This document shows, in pieces, positions 6,971 to 15,282 of a stretch of DNA of 27,109 nucleotides (its first letter is position 1; each line of letters begins with the position of its first letter). Both the position numbers and the translations under genes were made by a program. The notes below the pieces were generated by a model. The model was not told the DNA's origin, made no database searches, and saw only the letters and a program-made list of their open reading frames with translations. This stretch comes from a virus: the IMG/VR virus record IMGVR_UViG_3300049846_002136, positions 1 through 27,109 of that record; one strand, 5' to 3'.

Positions 6971-8461
6971 ATGCAAGTGGAAAAAATAGTTATTAAAAAG
7001 ATTGATGAAGTTTTTTTCAAAATTCACACAGAAAATTATATTAAATGTGAATTGGTGGATTATTTTAAGTTTCGCCCAGATGGCTTTCAGTTTGTTCCTG
7101 CATATAAACATAAATTATGGGACGGTTACATCAAATTGTTCAATGGTGTATCAAACACTCTACCTATAGGATTATTAAGTTACCTTGAGGAATTTGCTAA
7201 AGATAGAGATTATGCCATAGAATATGATTTTCCAATAAAAAAGGAAAACGAATTTGATGAATTTTATACATCATTAAATCTACCATTTGAGTTAAGAGAT
7301 TACCAAAAGAAAGGAATCGAACATAGTATAAATTCCGAAAGAACGTTATTATTGTCACCCACTGGTTCAGGTAAGAGTGTATCCATATATTCAATCACAA
7401 GATGGTTTAACCAAAAAACACTAATTATTGTTCCAACTCTTTCCTTAATTCAACAAATGAAATCAGACTTTAGGGATTATAGTGTTAATAACGAATATGA
7501 TGTGGATAAAGAAATTCATTTGGTATATGGTGGGCAAGATAAAAATGTGAACAAAAATGTAATTATTGGAACTTGGCAATCTTTATATAAACTACCAGAT
7601 TCTTGGTTTAATGATTTTAAAGTGGTAATATGCGATGAAGCACATTTGGCAAAAAGTGACTCAATAGTTAAAATTTTAAAGAAATTATCTAATTGCCCAA
7701 TTAGGATAGGAACAACAGGCACTTTAGATGGTACCAAAGTTAATCAATTAACATTAGAAGGATATATCGGACCTGTATATAATGTAACAACAACAAAAGA
7801 ATTGATCAATCAAAATTATCTATCCGAATTAACTATTGAGTGTATATGTTTACGATATTCGGAACTTATGTGTAAAGATTTTTATGATAAATGTTCTGTT
7901 TATGGTGTAGATGGAAGAAAAACAAAATCATTGGACTATAAGAAGGAAATTAAATATATACTCTCAATTGAAAAGCGGTATCAATTTATAGTCAACTTAA
8001 TAGATACAATAAAAAACAATACATTGGTGTTATTTGAATATGTTGATGATCATGGTAAAATCTTATTTGAAATTATTCAAAAGTCAATTCCTAATCGGAA
8101 TATATACTTTATATATGGAAATACACCGGCCGATGAACGTGAAGAAATTAGAAAATTAATAGAACAAGATAAAACCGCAATAGTGGTTGCATCTGTAAAA
8201 GTGTTTTCCACTGGTGTAAATATTAGGAATCTTGATTCTGTAATATTTGTGTCACCAAGTAAATCAAGAATACGAACCTTACAATCAATAGGGAGAGTAT
8301 TGAGAATTGGTGATCATTCAAATAAAGCCACATTATATGATATTGTTGACGATTTATCATTAAAAAGTAAAAAAAATTATGCCCTGAAACATTTTATTGA
8401 TCGTGCTAAGATATATGATGGGGAGAAATTTAATTACAATATTCATATGGTTAAGATTTAA
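6971..8461 (+). CDS. uvsW: UvsW helicase
   Basis: The 496-residue protein is a superfamily 2 helicase like T4 UvsW, which unwinds R-loops and branched DNA and shifts the phage to recombination-dependent replication. The N-terminal DNA-binding domain has the pattern FKFRPDGFQFVPAYKHKLWDG. Motif I is SPTGSGKS (129-136), motif II is DEAH (222-225), motif III lies near GTTGTL, and motif VI is QSIGRVLR (438-445). The end, DGEKFNYNIHMVKI, matches the T4 end in style. A TTG at 6950 begins the same frame but lies upstream of or at the late transcription start, so the ATG at 6971 is preferred. The ribosome site is weak. Confidence 0.95.
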   Translation: MQVEKIVIKKIDEVFFKIHTENYIKCELVDYFKFRPDGFQFVPAYKHKLWDGYIKLFNGVSNTLPIGLLSYLEEFAKDRDYAIEYDFPIKKENEFDEFYTSLNLPFELRDYQKKGIEHSINSERTLLLSPTGSGKSVSIYSITRWFNQKTLIIVPTLSLIQQMKSDFRDYSVNNEYDVDKEIHLVYGGQDKNVNKNVIIGTWQSLYKLPDSWFNDFKVVICDEAHLAKSDSIVKILKKLSNCPIRIGTTGTLDGTKVNQLTLEGYIGPVYNVTTTKELINQNYLSELTIECICLRYSELMCKDFYDKCSVYGVDGRKTKSLDYKKEIKYILSIEKRYQFIVNLIDTIKNNTLVLFEYVDDHGKILFEIIQKSIPNRNIYFIYGNTPADEREEIRKLIEQDKTAIVVASVKVFSTGVNIRNLDSVIFVSPSKSRIRTLQSIGRVLRIGDHSNKATLYDIVDDLSLKSKKNYALKHFIDRAKIYDGEKFNYNIHMVKI

Positions 8462-8464
8462 CAA

Positions 8465-8866
8465 ATGCCAGGTCAATTACCACCAAATAATAGAAAACGA
8501 AGCATAAAGGTTTTTAAACTCATATCAAATGAGGATATCATTGGATATCAATTTAATGAAGATGAAAAAAGACTATTGAATGTTATGGATCGTACTATTG
8601 AATTGATTGTTGCACCAAGACAATTAACAACCGAATCCACAGTAGATGGTATTTTTATGATAATGAAAGATTGGGCACCATATTCTAAAGATAGATTTAT
8701 TGTTATCAATAAAGATAAAATTATAGCCACATTCAATCCAACTGATGAATATTTGAATCATTATTTGACAAATTGTTATGATGCTGAATATTATATTAGT
8801 GATTATTACCATAAAAAATTGTTTATGGATCTATATAAATTTGACCAAAATGATAATTTTCAATAA
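8465..8866 (+). CDS. LSm-like small phage protein
   Basis: The 133-residue product follows uvsW after three bases, in the same operon. Residues about 15-30 read VFKLISNEDIIGYQF, the pattern of a small family in marine T4-like phages that resembles Sm/LSm folds, with the usual K-L-x-x-x-E-D-I-I. Further matching points are a Pro after a beta strand, a YSKD turn, and PTDEYLNHY towards the end. The protein at 18876 shares the same landmarks in the same order (LITGEDII, PDSK, PTD), so the two are probably paralogues. LSm proteins usually bind RNA; an RNA-binding role here is inference. No catalytic residues are visible. Confidence 0.6.
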   Translation: MPGQLPPNNRKRSIKVFKLISNEDIIGYQFNEDEKRLLNVMDRTIELIVAPRQLTTESTVDGIFMIMKDWAPYSKDRFIVINKDKIIATFNPTDEYLNHYLTNCYDAEYYISDYYHKKLFMDLYKFDQNDNFQ

Positions 8867-8903
8867 TTTTTTAACTTTTTTTAACTTTTTTTAAAAAAGG
8901 GGC

Positions 8904-8933
8904 TTGACAGATTAAAAAAAATAAGTTTATATA
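8904..8933 (+). promoter_or_regulatory. Sigma70-type promoter in the non-coding region
   Basis: A perfect TTGACA (8904-8909) stands 18 bases before TATATA (8928-8933). AT tracts in 10-base phase lie directly upstream and could act as an UP element. Nothing coding follows for about 260 bases. Confidence 0.65.
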
Positions 8934-9135
8934 TGGCTATTCCTCCTGTATTACTCCGTGTACTTTGTACACTCCGTAAACACATTATGTTACCTAATTA
9001 AATTCGCTTCGCTCATAAGCTCCTTTTAGTCGCTTGTCCTTATGTTTATTCCATTTGTTGTTCCTATTATGTACCACTAGTGTTGCGTCGGGGAAAGATC
9101 TATAAAGAATTTTTAAAAAGAATCACCTGATACAC

Positions 9136-9164
9136 TTGACAATCCTAATAATATCCAATAATAT
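9136..9164 (+). promoter_or_regulatory. Sigma70-type promoter for gene 55
   Basis: TTGACA (9136-9141), a 17-base spacer and TAATAT (9159-9164), with transcription expected near 9171, about 30 bases before the gene 55 start. Confidence 0.6.
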
Positions 9165-9201
9165 TAAGAATATGTCTAGTTATTAGAATTAAGGGTATGA
9201 T

Positions 9202-9786
9202 GTGAAACCTATTAAAAAGAAAAAAGTTCCAAGAAAGGATATAGAACATTATGTCGATAATGGTAAATTTTTGGAGATAATGAAAGAATTTGTTCAATCT
9301 AGGCAACCGATTATACAAAGAATAAAATCAGGAGAAATGCACCTGGTTTCCGAATTACCAAAAATACCAGATGAGATTGGTTTAATAATATACAATATTG
9401 CGAACAAATTGAGTAATAGCCCAAAATTTTCAAATTATCCATTTAAAGATGAAATGATTAGTGATGGCATAGAAAATTGTTTACAGTATATTGATAATTT
9501 TAATCCAGATAAATCAAATAATCCATTTGCATATTTTACCCAGATCATATATTGGGCATTTGTCAGACGCATTAAAAAGGAAAAACAATATCTGTATGTT
9601 AAATACAAATCAATTGAAAATTGTTTGGTTGAAAGTGAAGTATCTGATGATCCGGACATTCAAAGTACAGTTAATCAATATGGTAGTGAGTATGCGGATT
9701 TGAACATGAGAAATTACATTGAACAATTCGAATCAACATTTAAAAAATCTCCAAAATCAAAGAATGGTAAAAGTTTGTTAGATTAA
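9202..9786 (+). CDS. 55: Late transcription sigma factor gp55
   Basis: The 194-residue protein matches T4-like gp55, the small sigma factor that lets host RNA polymerase read TATAAATA late promoters with help from gp33 and the gp45 clamp. The diagnostic region is NPFAYFTQIIYWAFVRRIKK followed by the EKQYLYVKYKSIEN helix (about residues 110-145), which corresponds to sigma region 2. The start is GTG at 9202 with an AAGGG site six bases before it; the nearby ATGs at 9197 and 9200 run at once into a stop. It begins a run of tightly packed genes: gene 47 starts one base after its stop. The late promoters upstream in the window are its expected targets. Confidence 0.92.
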   Translation: MKPIKKKKVPRKDIEHYVDNGKFLEIMKEFVQSRQPIIQRIKSGEMHLVSELPKIPDEIGLIIYNIANKLSNSPKFSNYPFKDEMISDGIENCLQYIDNFNPDKSNNPFAYFTQIIYWAFVRRIKKEKQYLYVKYKSIENCLVESEVSDDPDIQSTVNQYGSEYADLNMRNYIEQFESTFKKSPKSKNGKSLLD

Positions 9787-9787
9787 C

Positions 9788-10852
9788 ATGAAAGTTGGAA
9801 TTATAGCAGATCAACATATTGGAATTAGAAACGATTCTCAAATATTTTCTAAGTATTGCATAGATTTTTTTAAGAATGAGTTTATTCCTAACATGAAGGC
9901 CCAGGGAATTACCAATATATTCCATTTGGGTGATGTTTTTGATAGAAGAAAGTACATAAATTTTAAAACTTTGAATGATTGGCGTGAGGGTTTTTTCGAT
10001 GTATTGTTAGAGAATAATTTGACTATGCACATTATAGTTGGTAACCATGATGTATATTATAAGAATTCAAATTATGTAAACAGTATGCAATTACTTTCCT
10101 CATATGAAAATTTATTGGTATATGAGAATCCAACAACACTTTCGATTAATGGATATAAAGTATTTTTATCTCCTTGGATTCCACAGGGGTTGGAATTGGA
10201 AAATATTGATGCCATCAATCAAACCAATGCAGAAATTTGTTTTGGTCATTTTGAACTTACTGGTTTTGATATGTTTGCTGGTCATGAAAGTTCTCATGGT
10301 TTAAGCCCTAGCCTATTAAATAAATTTGACATTGTGTTATCCGGGCATTATCACCATAGATCAACTAAAGGTAATATTACCTATGTTGGTTCCCCATATG
10401 GTATGACCTGGTCTGATTATGGTGATGCTCGTGGATATCATATTTTTGATTTTACGGATAGAAGTTTACAATTTTTTGAAAATAGTAAAAGTCTATTCAT
10501 GAAATGTCATTATAATGAACACATATCTTCGATTGATGATATTAATTCACATGATTTTTCAATATATACAGACAAATATGTTAAAGTTATTATAGAAAAT
10601 AAATCCAATCCCTTCCTATTGGAAAAATATTTGGAGAACATTTATTCTTCTTCTCCTTCTGATGTTTCGATTATTGATAATATTTTTGAAAAAAGTAATG
10701 AAAATATTATGGTTGATATATCAAAAGACACAAGGAGTTTACTTGTTGATTATGTGAGAGAACTACAAGTACACAATGAATCTGATATAATCTCCTTTTT
10801 AACACAATTATATGATGAAGCCATAAACTTAAAATTGGAAGGGGATTCATGA
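9788..10852 (+). CDS. 47: Recombination nuclease subunit gp47 (Mre11-like)
   Basis: The 354-residue protein is a metallophosphatase of the Mre11/SbcD type. The metal-binding motifs are all present: DQH at residues 8-10, GDVFDR from residue 48, GNHD at 85-88, GHFE at 153-156 and GHYHH at 186-190. With gp46 it forms the nuclease that resects DNA ends for recombination-dependent replication and degrades host DNA. Its stop codon overlaps the gp46 start (ATGA), so the two subunits are translationally coupled, as expected for partners in a fixed ratio. Length is close to T4 gp47 (339 residues). Confidence 0.96.
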   Translation: MKVGIIADQHIGIRNDSQIFSKYCIDFFKNEFIPNMKAQGITNIFHLGDVFDRRKYINFKTLNDWREGFFDVLLENNLTMHIIVGNHDVYYKNSNYVNSMQLLSSYENLLVYENPTTLSINGYKVFLSPWIPQGLELENIDAINQTNAEICFGHFELTGFDMFAGHESSHGLSPSLLNKFDIVLSGHYHHRSTKGNITYVGSPYGMTWSDYGDARGYHIFDFTDRSLQFFENSKSLFMKCHYNEHISSIDDINSHDFSIYTDKYVKVIIENKSNPFLLEKYLENIYSSSPSDVSIIDNIFEKSNENIMVDISKDTRSLLVDYVRELQVHNESDIISFLTQLYDEAINLKLEGDS

Positions 10853-12558
10853 TTAAGTTTACTAAAATTTTTTGGAAGAATTTATTAAGTACAGGCAACC
10901 GGGGAATTGAAATCCAGTTAGATAGGACTAATACCACAATTTTGTTTGGTGCATCTGGTTCCGGTAAATCAACATTATTGGATGCAATAACGTTTTGTTT
11001 ATTTAATAAACCATTTAGGAATATCAATAAGCCAAAATTAGTAAATGCTATTAATGAATCTGATTGTTTAGTTATAGTTGAATTTGAGGTAAACAATAAA
11101 TCATATAGAATCGTTAGGGGCATTAAGCCAAATATATTTCAGATTTTTGAAAATAATACACTATTAAACCAAGATTCCTCGAATCGTGATTATCAGTTAA
11201 TATTAGAACAACAAATTCTTAAAATTAACTATAGGACATTTTTACAAGTGGTGATGCTTGGTGCTGCAAATTTCACACCATTCATGCAATTGAAGCCTTC
11301 GGATAGGAGGGCCATTATAGAGGATTTATTGGATATTCAAATATTTTCTACAATGAATAATCTACTAAAAGAAAAATCAAGTATATGTAAACAATCTATG
11401 CATGATTTGGAGATAAAATTATTATCTGTAGATCAAAAAATGCAAATGGTAAAGAATCATATACATTCTTTGGAAAATATCAGAGATATGAGAATTGATG
11501 AGGTTCAGACTAATATTGAATCTGATAGTCAAATATTAAAATCCTTATATGATGATTTGAGGGGATTGGAACAGAAAAAATCAGAAATGATAACCAAAAA
11601 TTTAGCATCATTGGAATCTAGTATATTAAAATTCAACAATCTAAAGGGTTCTTTGGAGTCAGATAGAACACGCATTATGAATGATATCCATTTTATTCAA
11701 AGTAATTCAAATTGCCCAACATGTAAACAAGAAATTAATGATAATATTAGAAACGCTGAAATATTAAAAAAGACTGAAATATTAGAAGAAATAGATAAAG
11801 GAATTGATGTTGCGGTTGAGACTATAAAAAAATATGCAAAACTCAAATCAGAAACGATAGAAGTTAAAGAGCAAGTAAATGTTATTGACTTGCATATTAA
11901 GGAATTAATGACTTCAATAAAGTTTTATGAAAATTCAATAACAAACAGACAGGATGAATTGTTAAAATTGAAATCGGCTGATATTGAGATGCAAAATTAT
12001 AGAAATGAATTGAATGGATATATTGAAGAAATTTCAAAGTTTCAAGAACAGAAAGTAAAATTGTCCAAAGAACAACAGGTGATAGAATATTCTTCATTAA
12101 TATTAAAAGATTCTGGTGTAAAATCTAAAATATTACAAGAATATATACCTTATATCAACCAATACGTTAATGTGTTTTTAAATTCCATGTCCTTTTTTGT
12201 CTCATTTAAATTGGATGAAAACTTTGAAGAACAAATAAAATCCAAAGGCCGAGACTTTTTTAATTACGAGAATTTTTCAGAAGGCGAACGACAGAGATTA
12301 GATTTGGCATTATTATTCACTTGGAGGTGTATAGCAAAAGCAAAAAATTCAGTAAATACCAATTTATTGATTATGGATGAAGTTCTTGATTCATATCTGG
12401 ATACTTCAGCAACAGAAAATGTATTATCCATATTTAAAGAAGATTTGTTTAATGATACCAATATCATTGTTATAAGCCACAAAGAAAATATCATTGACAA
12501 ATTTGATAGAGTGATCAAATATACTATAGAGAAGGGATTTAGCCATGCGGAGTTATAG
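10849..12558 (+). CDS. 46: Recombination nuclease ATPase subunit gp46 (Rad50-like)
   Basis: The 569-residue protein is an SMC-like ATPase partner of gp47. The Walker A motif GASGSGKST is at residues 34-42, the zinc hook CPTC at 289-292 lies between two coiled-coil arms (about 170-285 and 295-410), the ABC signature FSEGERQR begins at 476, and Walker B LLIMDE is at 506-511, followed by a D-loop and a VISH switch. All elements for ATP-driven tethering and resection are intact. The start overlaps the gp47 stop by four bases. The length is close to T4 gp46 (560 residues). Confidence 0.96.
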   Translation: MIKFTKIFWKNLLSTGNRGIEIQLDRTNTTILFGASGSGKSTLLDAITFCLFNKPFRNINKPKLVNAINESDCLVIVEFEVNNKSYRIVRGIKPNIFQIFENNTLLNQDSSNRDYQLILEQQILKINYRTFLQVVMLGAANFTPFMQLKPSDRRAIIEDLLDIQIFSTMNNLLKEKSSICKQSMHDLEIKLLSVDQKMQMVKNHIHSLENIRDMRIDEVQTNIESDSQILKSLYDDLRGLEQKKSEMITKNLASLESSILKFNNLKGSLESDRTRIMNDIHFIQSNSNCPTCKQEINDNIRNAEILKKTEILEEIDKGIDVAVETIKKYAKLKSETIEVKEQVNVIDLHIKELMTSIKFYENSITNRQDELLKLKSADIEMQNYRNELNGYIEEISKFQEQKVKLSKEQQVIEYSSLILKDSGVKSKILQEYIPYINQYVNVFLNSMSFFVSFKLDENFEEQIKSKGRDFFNYENFSEGERQRLDLALLFTWRCIAKAKNSVNTNLLIMDEVLDSYLDTSATENVLSIFKEDLFNDTNIIVISHKENIIDKFDRVIKYTIEKGFSHAEL

Positions 12559-12559
12559 A

Positions 12560-13285
12560 ATGAAACAAAAAACAGATAATTCTACTTCAAATACAAAAGC
12601 AGATCATAATAATGATATTAGTGATTATTCTGGAGATGAAGTTGAAAAGAAACTTCAAAAGGGTATTTTAGTTAATGATTTTACTGAAAGTTCTGTTAAA
12701 TCCTTTAAAGATGATTTTGATGAGTTTAATTTTTCAAAAGCATATCCTTATATACCAATTTATATTGATTCCTTTGGTGGGGAAATATATTCTCTATTGG
12801 CGATGTTAGATATTATAGAATCTGCACAAAAGCCTGTTGTAACAATTGCAATCGGAAAGGCAATGTCATGTGGTGCATGTTTATTAGTCCTAGGTGGAAC
12901 AATTGGTTATAGATTTGCGACAAAGCATTCTACAATTATGCACCATACTGGTTCTGGAGTTTCATGGGGGAAATTACATGAACTTAAATCATATGCTGCT
13001 GAATTGGAGAGATTAGAACTACTAATTCTTAGTATGATGGATGAAAAATGTAATAAACCGTCGGGCTTTTTTGCCAACTATGCTAGAGATAAGGATCAAG
13101 CAGATATTTATTTTACAGCAAACGAGGCAAAAGAATTGGGGTTAATTGATATGGTGGGATATCCTTTGTTCATACCAAAAACCGAAATAGAAATGATGAT
13201 ACCACAAAACACCATGAATATTAAAAAACAAAAAGAAACAATAGCAATAAAACCAAAAAGAAAACCCACAAAACCAAAAAAGTAA
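12560..13285 (+). CDS. ClpP-like serine protease (S14 family)
   Basis: The 241-residue protein has a ClpP fold: YIDSFGGEIYSLLAMLDII (substrate strand and helix), GKAMSCGACLLVLGG with the nucleophile Ser103, the active-site His129 in IMHHTGSG, and Asp182 in QADIYFTANEAKELGLID. The triad is complete. The N-terminus is long, polar and probably disordered; the C-terminus is a Lys/Pro-rich tail. The ATG at 12560 with GGAG seven bases upstream is preferred over an in-frame ATG at 12545 inside gp46. No Clp ATPase is seen in the window. It could work with a host ClpX/ClpA or act alone. Phage ClpP-like enzymes serve as prohead proteases in other phage groups, but this one sits among recombination genes without a late promoter. 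Confidence 0.8.
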   Translation: MKQKTDNSTSNTKADHNNDISDYSGDEVEKKLQKGILVNDFTESSVKSFKDDFDEFNFSKAYPYIPIYIDSFGGEIYSLLAMLDIIESAQKPVVTIAIGKAMSCGACLLVLGGTIGYRFATKHSTIMHHTGSGVSWGKLHELKSYAAELERLELLILSMMDEKCNKPSGFFANYARDKDQADIYFTANEAKELGLIDMVGYPLFIPKTEIEMMIPQNTMNIKKQKETIAIKPKRKPTKPKK

Positions 13286-13294
13286 AATATTATT

Positions 13295-14890
13295 ATGAAA
13301 AATAAATGGTTCTATGAAAAAAATAATCATTTACTATGTGACGAAACTGTAAATTTAAAATTTGAAGAAGTTCTTGGTTTAACCAATGATGAATTTGAAT
13401 CTTGGATTAAACATATGCGTAGTCGTGTATGTGAGGTATGGGATACAACAGGAACACCACCCACAGTTGGATATTCAGAGGATGAAATAATAGATCAATT
13501 TAATAAGTTGGAGTGTTTTCCTGTTCATGAATTCATAAGTAAAGATTTATTGACAAATAGTGAAGATGTAATTAGAAACACTAGCATCATAGGAAATGCA
13601 GTTAATTCATGGTTTCCAACCATGATGGCAACAAAGATTAATTATACAAGCGATGTCAATTCAGGTGTATCGATATATGATCACTTTAAAGATGATGCTT
13701 TGTTGGATAAAGTTATAAAATATGGAAGAAGGCACTTTAAGCGTGATTCATTTTATCATTATTCCCAACAAGTTAAAGCAGGTGATTCTACATTTAACAT
13801 AAAATCAGATAATGCAATTAATTGGATTAAGGGTTTTGAATCTACTATTAGGTGTTATGGTAAATATGATTATTGGTTGGAGCCAATAGAATCGGATAAA
13901 GGTTACAGTGGCTATAATGATGAATTGAGATCCTCATCATTTTTACACCTAAGTTTAGATGAATTTGAATCTATCAAGGATTTAATTCCTGAATTGAGTA
14001 AATCTAATATTGAAATAAAGCCAGGAAACGCATATGCCATACGATTGTTTGATCGAAGTGTTAGAATTTTTCCATTAGGCTTTAAAGCCTTTAAAGTTTC
14101 TTGGTGCCAATATGCACACAATTATCCTGCATTAACTGCCAAATTTTTATATGAAAGGTATACCGAAGAATTTAAAAATGATGAAGAGGTTTATATTTGG
14201 GATCCTTCCTGTGGTTGGGGTGGTAGATTATTGGGCGCAATGTCAATAAGCCAGGATAGAAAGGTCCACTATATTGGTACAGATCCAAATACAGATCACA
14301 ACACAACAAATGGTAGAACAAAATACCACGAATTGGCTGATTTTTATAATAAAAAGACAAAACGTGCCAAAGGTCTTTTAGATTCTATTATTAATACATA
14401 TGAGATTCATCAATGTGGTTCAGAGGTTTTTCACAATACTGAGGCATTTAATAAATATAAGGGTAAAGTATCGGTTGCCTTTACTTCTCCTCCATATTTT
14501 GCAAAAGAAGCATATTCTCAAGATGAAACTCAAAGTTATAAAAAGTTTTCACAATATGAATCATGGAGAGATGAATTTTTACAACAAACCATTAAAAACG
14601 CATACGATATTTTAAGAATTGGTGGCTATCTTATATGGAATATAGCCGATGCTAAGTTTGGAAATTTAATTTTACCATTAGAGGGTGATTCTATAAAATT
14701 TGCATTAGAATGTGGATTTGATCATATCCACACATGGAAAATGTCCTTGGCGCAAATGCCAGGAGGTAACAGAGTTGACCCCGAAACTGGTCTACCAATG
14801 ACTAAGAACTTTTGTAAAATCCATAATTCTACTGGAAAATCATATTTATGGTTAAAGTATGAACCTATATTTGTTTTTAGAAAAAAATAA
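13295..14890 (+). CDS. DNA methyltransferase (N4-cytosine or N6-adenine type)
   Basis: The 531-residue protein carries an AdoMet-binding motif I, DPSCGWG (303-309), and a catalytic motif IV, TSPPY (397-401), in that order in the C-terminal half. TSPPY points to amino methylation of DNA, most often N4-cytosine. The first 280 residues are not recognisable and may hold target recognition or a phage-specific domain. They are rich in aromatic and acidic residues and have no membrane segment. The start ATG follows the ClpP-like gene by nine bases and has no clear ribosome site. No restriction enzyme partner is present, so protection of phage DNA is the likely use. Specificity cannot be read from the sequence. 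Confidence 0.85.
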   Translation: MKNKWFYEKNNHLLCDETVNLKFEEVLGLTNDEFESWIKHMRSRVCEVWDTTGTPPTVGYSEDEIIDQFNKLECFPVHEFISKDLLTNSEDVIRNTSIIGNAVNSWFPTMMATKINYTSDVNSGVSIYDHFKDDALLDKVIKYGRRHFKRDSFYHYSQQVKAGDSTFNIKSDNAINWIKGFESTIRCYGKYDYWLEPIESDKGYSGYNDELRSSSFLHLSLDEFESIKDLIPELSKSNIEIKPGNAYAIRLFDRSVRIFPLGFKAFKVSWCQYAHNYPALTAKFLYERYTEEFKNDEEVYIWDPSCGWGGRLLGAMSISQDRKVHYIGTDPNTDHNTTNGRTKYHELADFYNKKTKRAKGLLDSIINTYEIHQCGSEVFHNTEAFNKYKGKVSVAFTSPPYFAKEAYSQDETQSYKKFSQYESWRDEFLQQTIKNAYDILRIGGYLIWNIADAKFGNLILPLEGDSIKFALECGFDHIHTWKMSLAQMPGGNRVDPETGLPMTKNFCKIHNSTGKSYLWLKYEPIFVFRKK

Positions 14891-14925
14891 TCACAATAGA
14901 TATTGACAGATTTTAATATTGTGAT
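14890..14925. promoter_or_regulatory. Operator-like inverted repeat over an early promoter
   Basis: ATCACAATA (14890-14898) and TATTGTGAT (14917-14925) are perfect 9-base arms with an 18-base spacer. They enclose the -35 box and reach the -10 box of the promoter at 14903, a placement typical of a repressor site. Confidence 0.45.
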
Positions 14926-14930
14926 ATTAT
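14903..14930 (+). promoter_or_regulatory. Sigma70-type promoter for the winged-helix gene
   Basis: TTGACA (14903-14908), a 16-base spacer and TATTAT (14925-14930). A 7-base dyad, AAGAGTT-t-AACTCTT (14936-14950), covers the expected start of transcription. Confidence 0.7.
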
Positions 14931-14935
14931 TATTA

Positions 14936-14950
14936 AAGAGTTTAACTCTT
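14936..14950. promoter_or_regulatory. Palindrome AAGAGTT-t-AACTCTT at the transcription start
   Basis: Perfect 7-base arms around one central T, placed just after the -10 box. Candidate operator, perhaps for the winged-helix protein encoded downstream. Confidence 0.45.
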
Positions 14951-14976
14951 GATTATTAAATGAAATTGGAGAAATT

Positions 14977-15210
14977 ATGAATAGAAAGACTAAAACACAA
15001 AAAGAAACAATCCTAGGATTTTTAGCAACAGGGCGAAACCTATCAAGGGCCCGGGCAGAATCTTGGGGTGTGCAGAGATTATCTGCAAGAATATTTGAAC
15101 TACGTGAACAGGGTTATACAATTTATACTAATAATGTTAAATTAAAAAAGACTGGTAAAGTTGTTAAGGCATATAGGTTATATAATCCAGATAATATGTT
15201 CAATTTGTAA
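14977..15210 (+). CDS. Small winged-helix DNA-binding protein
   Basis: The 77-residue basic protein reads as a single helix-turn-helix domain: KTQKETILGFLATGRNLSRA, then ESWGVQRLSARIFELREQGY, then a wing TIYTNNVKLKKTGKVVKAYRL. This is the pattern of the small phage HTH family in which a Gly-x-x-R-L-x-x-R-I-x-E-L-R-x-x-G-Y stretch forms the recognition part. A GGAG site precedes the ATG. It has its own strong early promoter with two dyads around it and a hairpin after it, so it looks like a separately controlled regulator. Autoregulation is inference. Confidence 0.75.
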   Translation: MNRKTKTQKETILGFLATGRNLSRARAESWGVQRLSARIFELREQGYTIYTNNVKLKKTGKVVKAYRLYNPDNMFNL

Positions 15211-15238
15211 TAATATCTGAATATTGATGGATTTACTT

Positions 15239-15270
15239 GTGGTGGAACAATGTTCCACCACTTATTATTT
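15239..15270 (+). terminator. Strong hairpin before gene 45 (terminator or RNA control element)
   Basis: GTGGTGGAACA (15239-15249) and TGTTCCACCAC (15251-15261) are perfect 11-base arms around a single A. The following bases, TTATTATTT, are U-rich but interrupted. It could end the winged-helix transcript or shape the gene 45 leader, whose ATG is at 15283. Confidence 0.55.
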
Positions 15271-15282
15271 AATGGAAATATT

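Larger units (their letters stand above)
8867..9201. other. Non-coding region: phased T-tracts, two promoters, candidate RNA
   Basis: No gene fits in these 335 bases; the only open frames are peptides of about a dozen residues or less. From 8867 to 8898, T6, T7, T7 and A6 tracts repeat with a 10-base period, as in intrinsically bent DNA. A sigma70-type promoter follows at 8904 and another at 9136. The stretch between them, from about 8940, has a perfect stem GTGTAC-ttt-GTACAC (8958-8972) flanked by two copies of ACTCCGT. It also has several anti-Shine-Dalgarno-like runs (TCCTCCT at 8941, CTCC at 8955, 8973 and 9020). A CATAAG/CTTATG pair lies at 9014 and 9039, and an 8-base palindrome CACTAGTG at 9075. 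No tRNA fold is seen. It may be a small RNA, a long leader or an origin region. Confidence 0.4.

Noticed and set aside
8934-9130. tRNA gene in the non-coding region
   Set aside because: No cloverleaf, no T-arm motif and no CCA end could be found; the stems present are short and isolated.
10707-11123. 138-codon - strand frame over the gp47/gp46 junction
   Set aside because: It mirrors conserved gp47 and gp46 codons and has shadow-type composition.
12494-12525. Possible promoter TTGACA ... TATACT in the end of gp46
   Set aside because: The spacer is 20 bases, too long for a good sigma70 promoter, and the sequence is inside coding DNA of a tightly packed operon.
14450-14457. AATAAATA within the methyltransferase gene
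   Set aside because: It is inside coding sequence, differs from the TATAAATA/CATAAATA forms used here, and no gene starts behind it.
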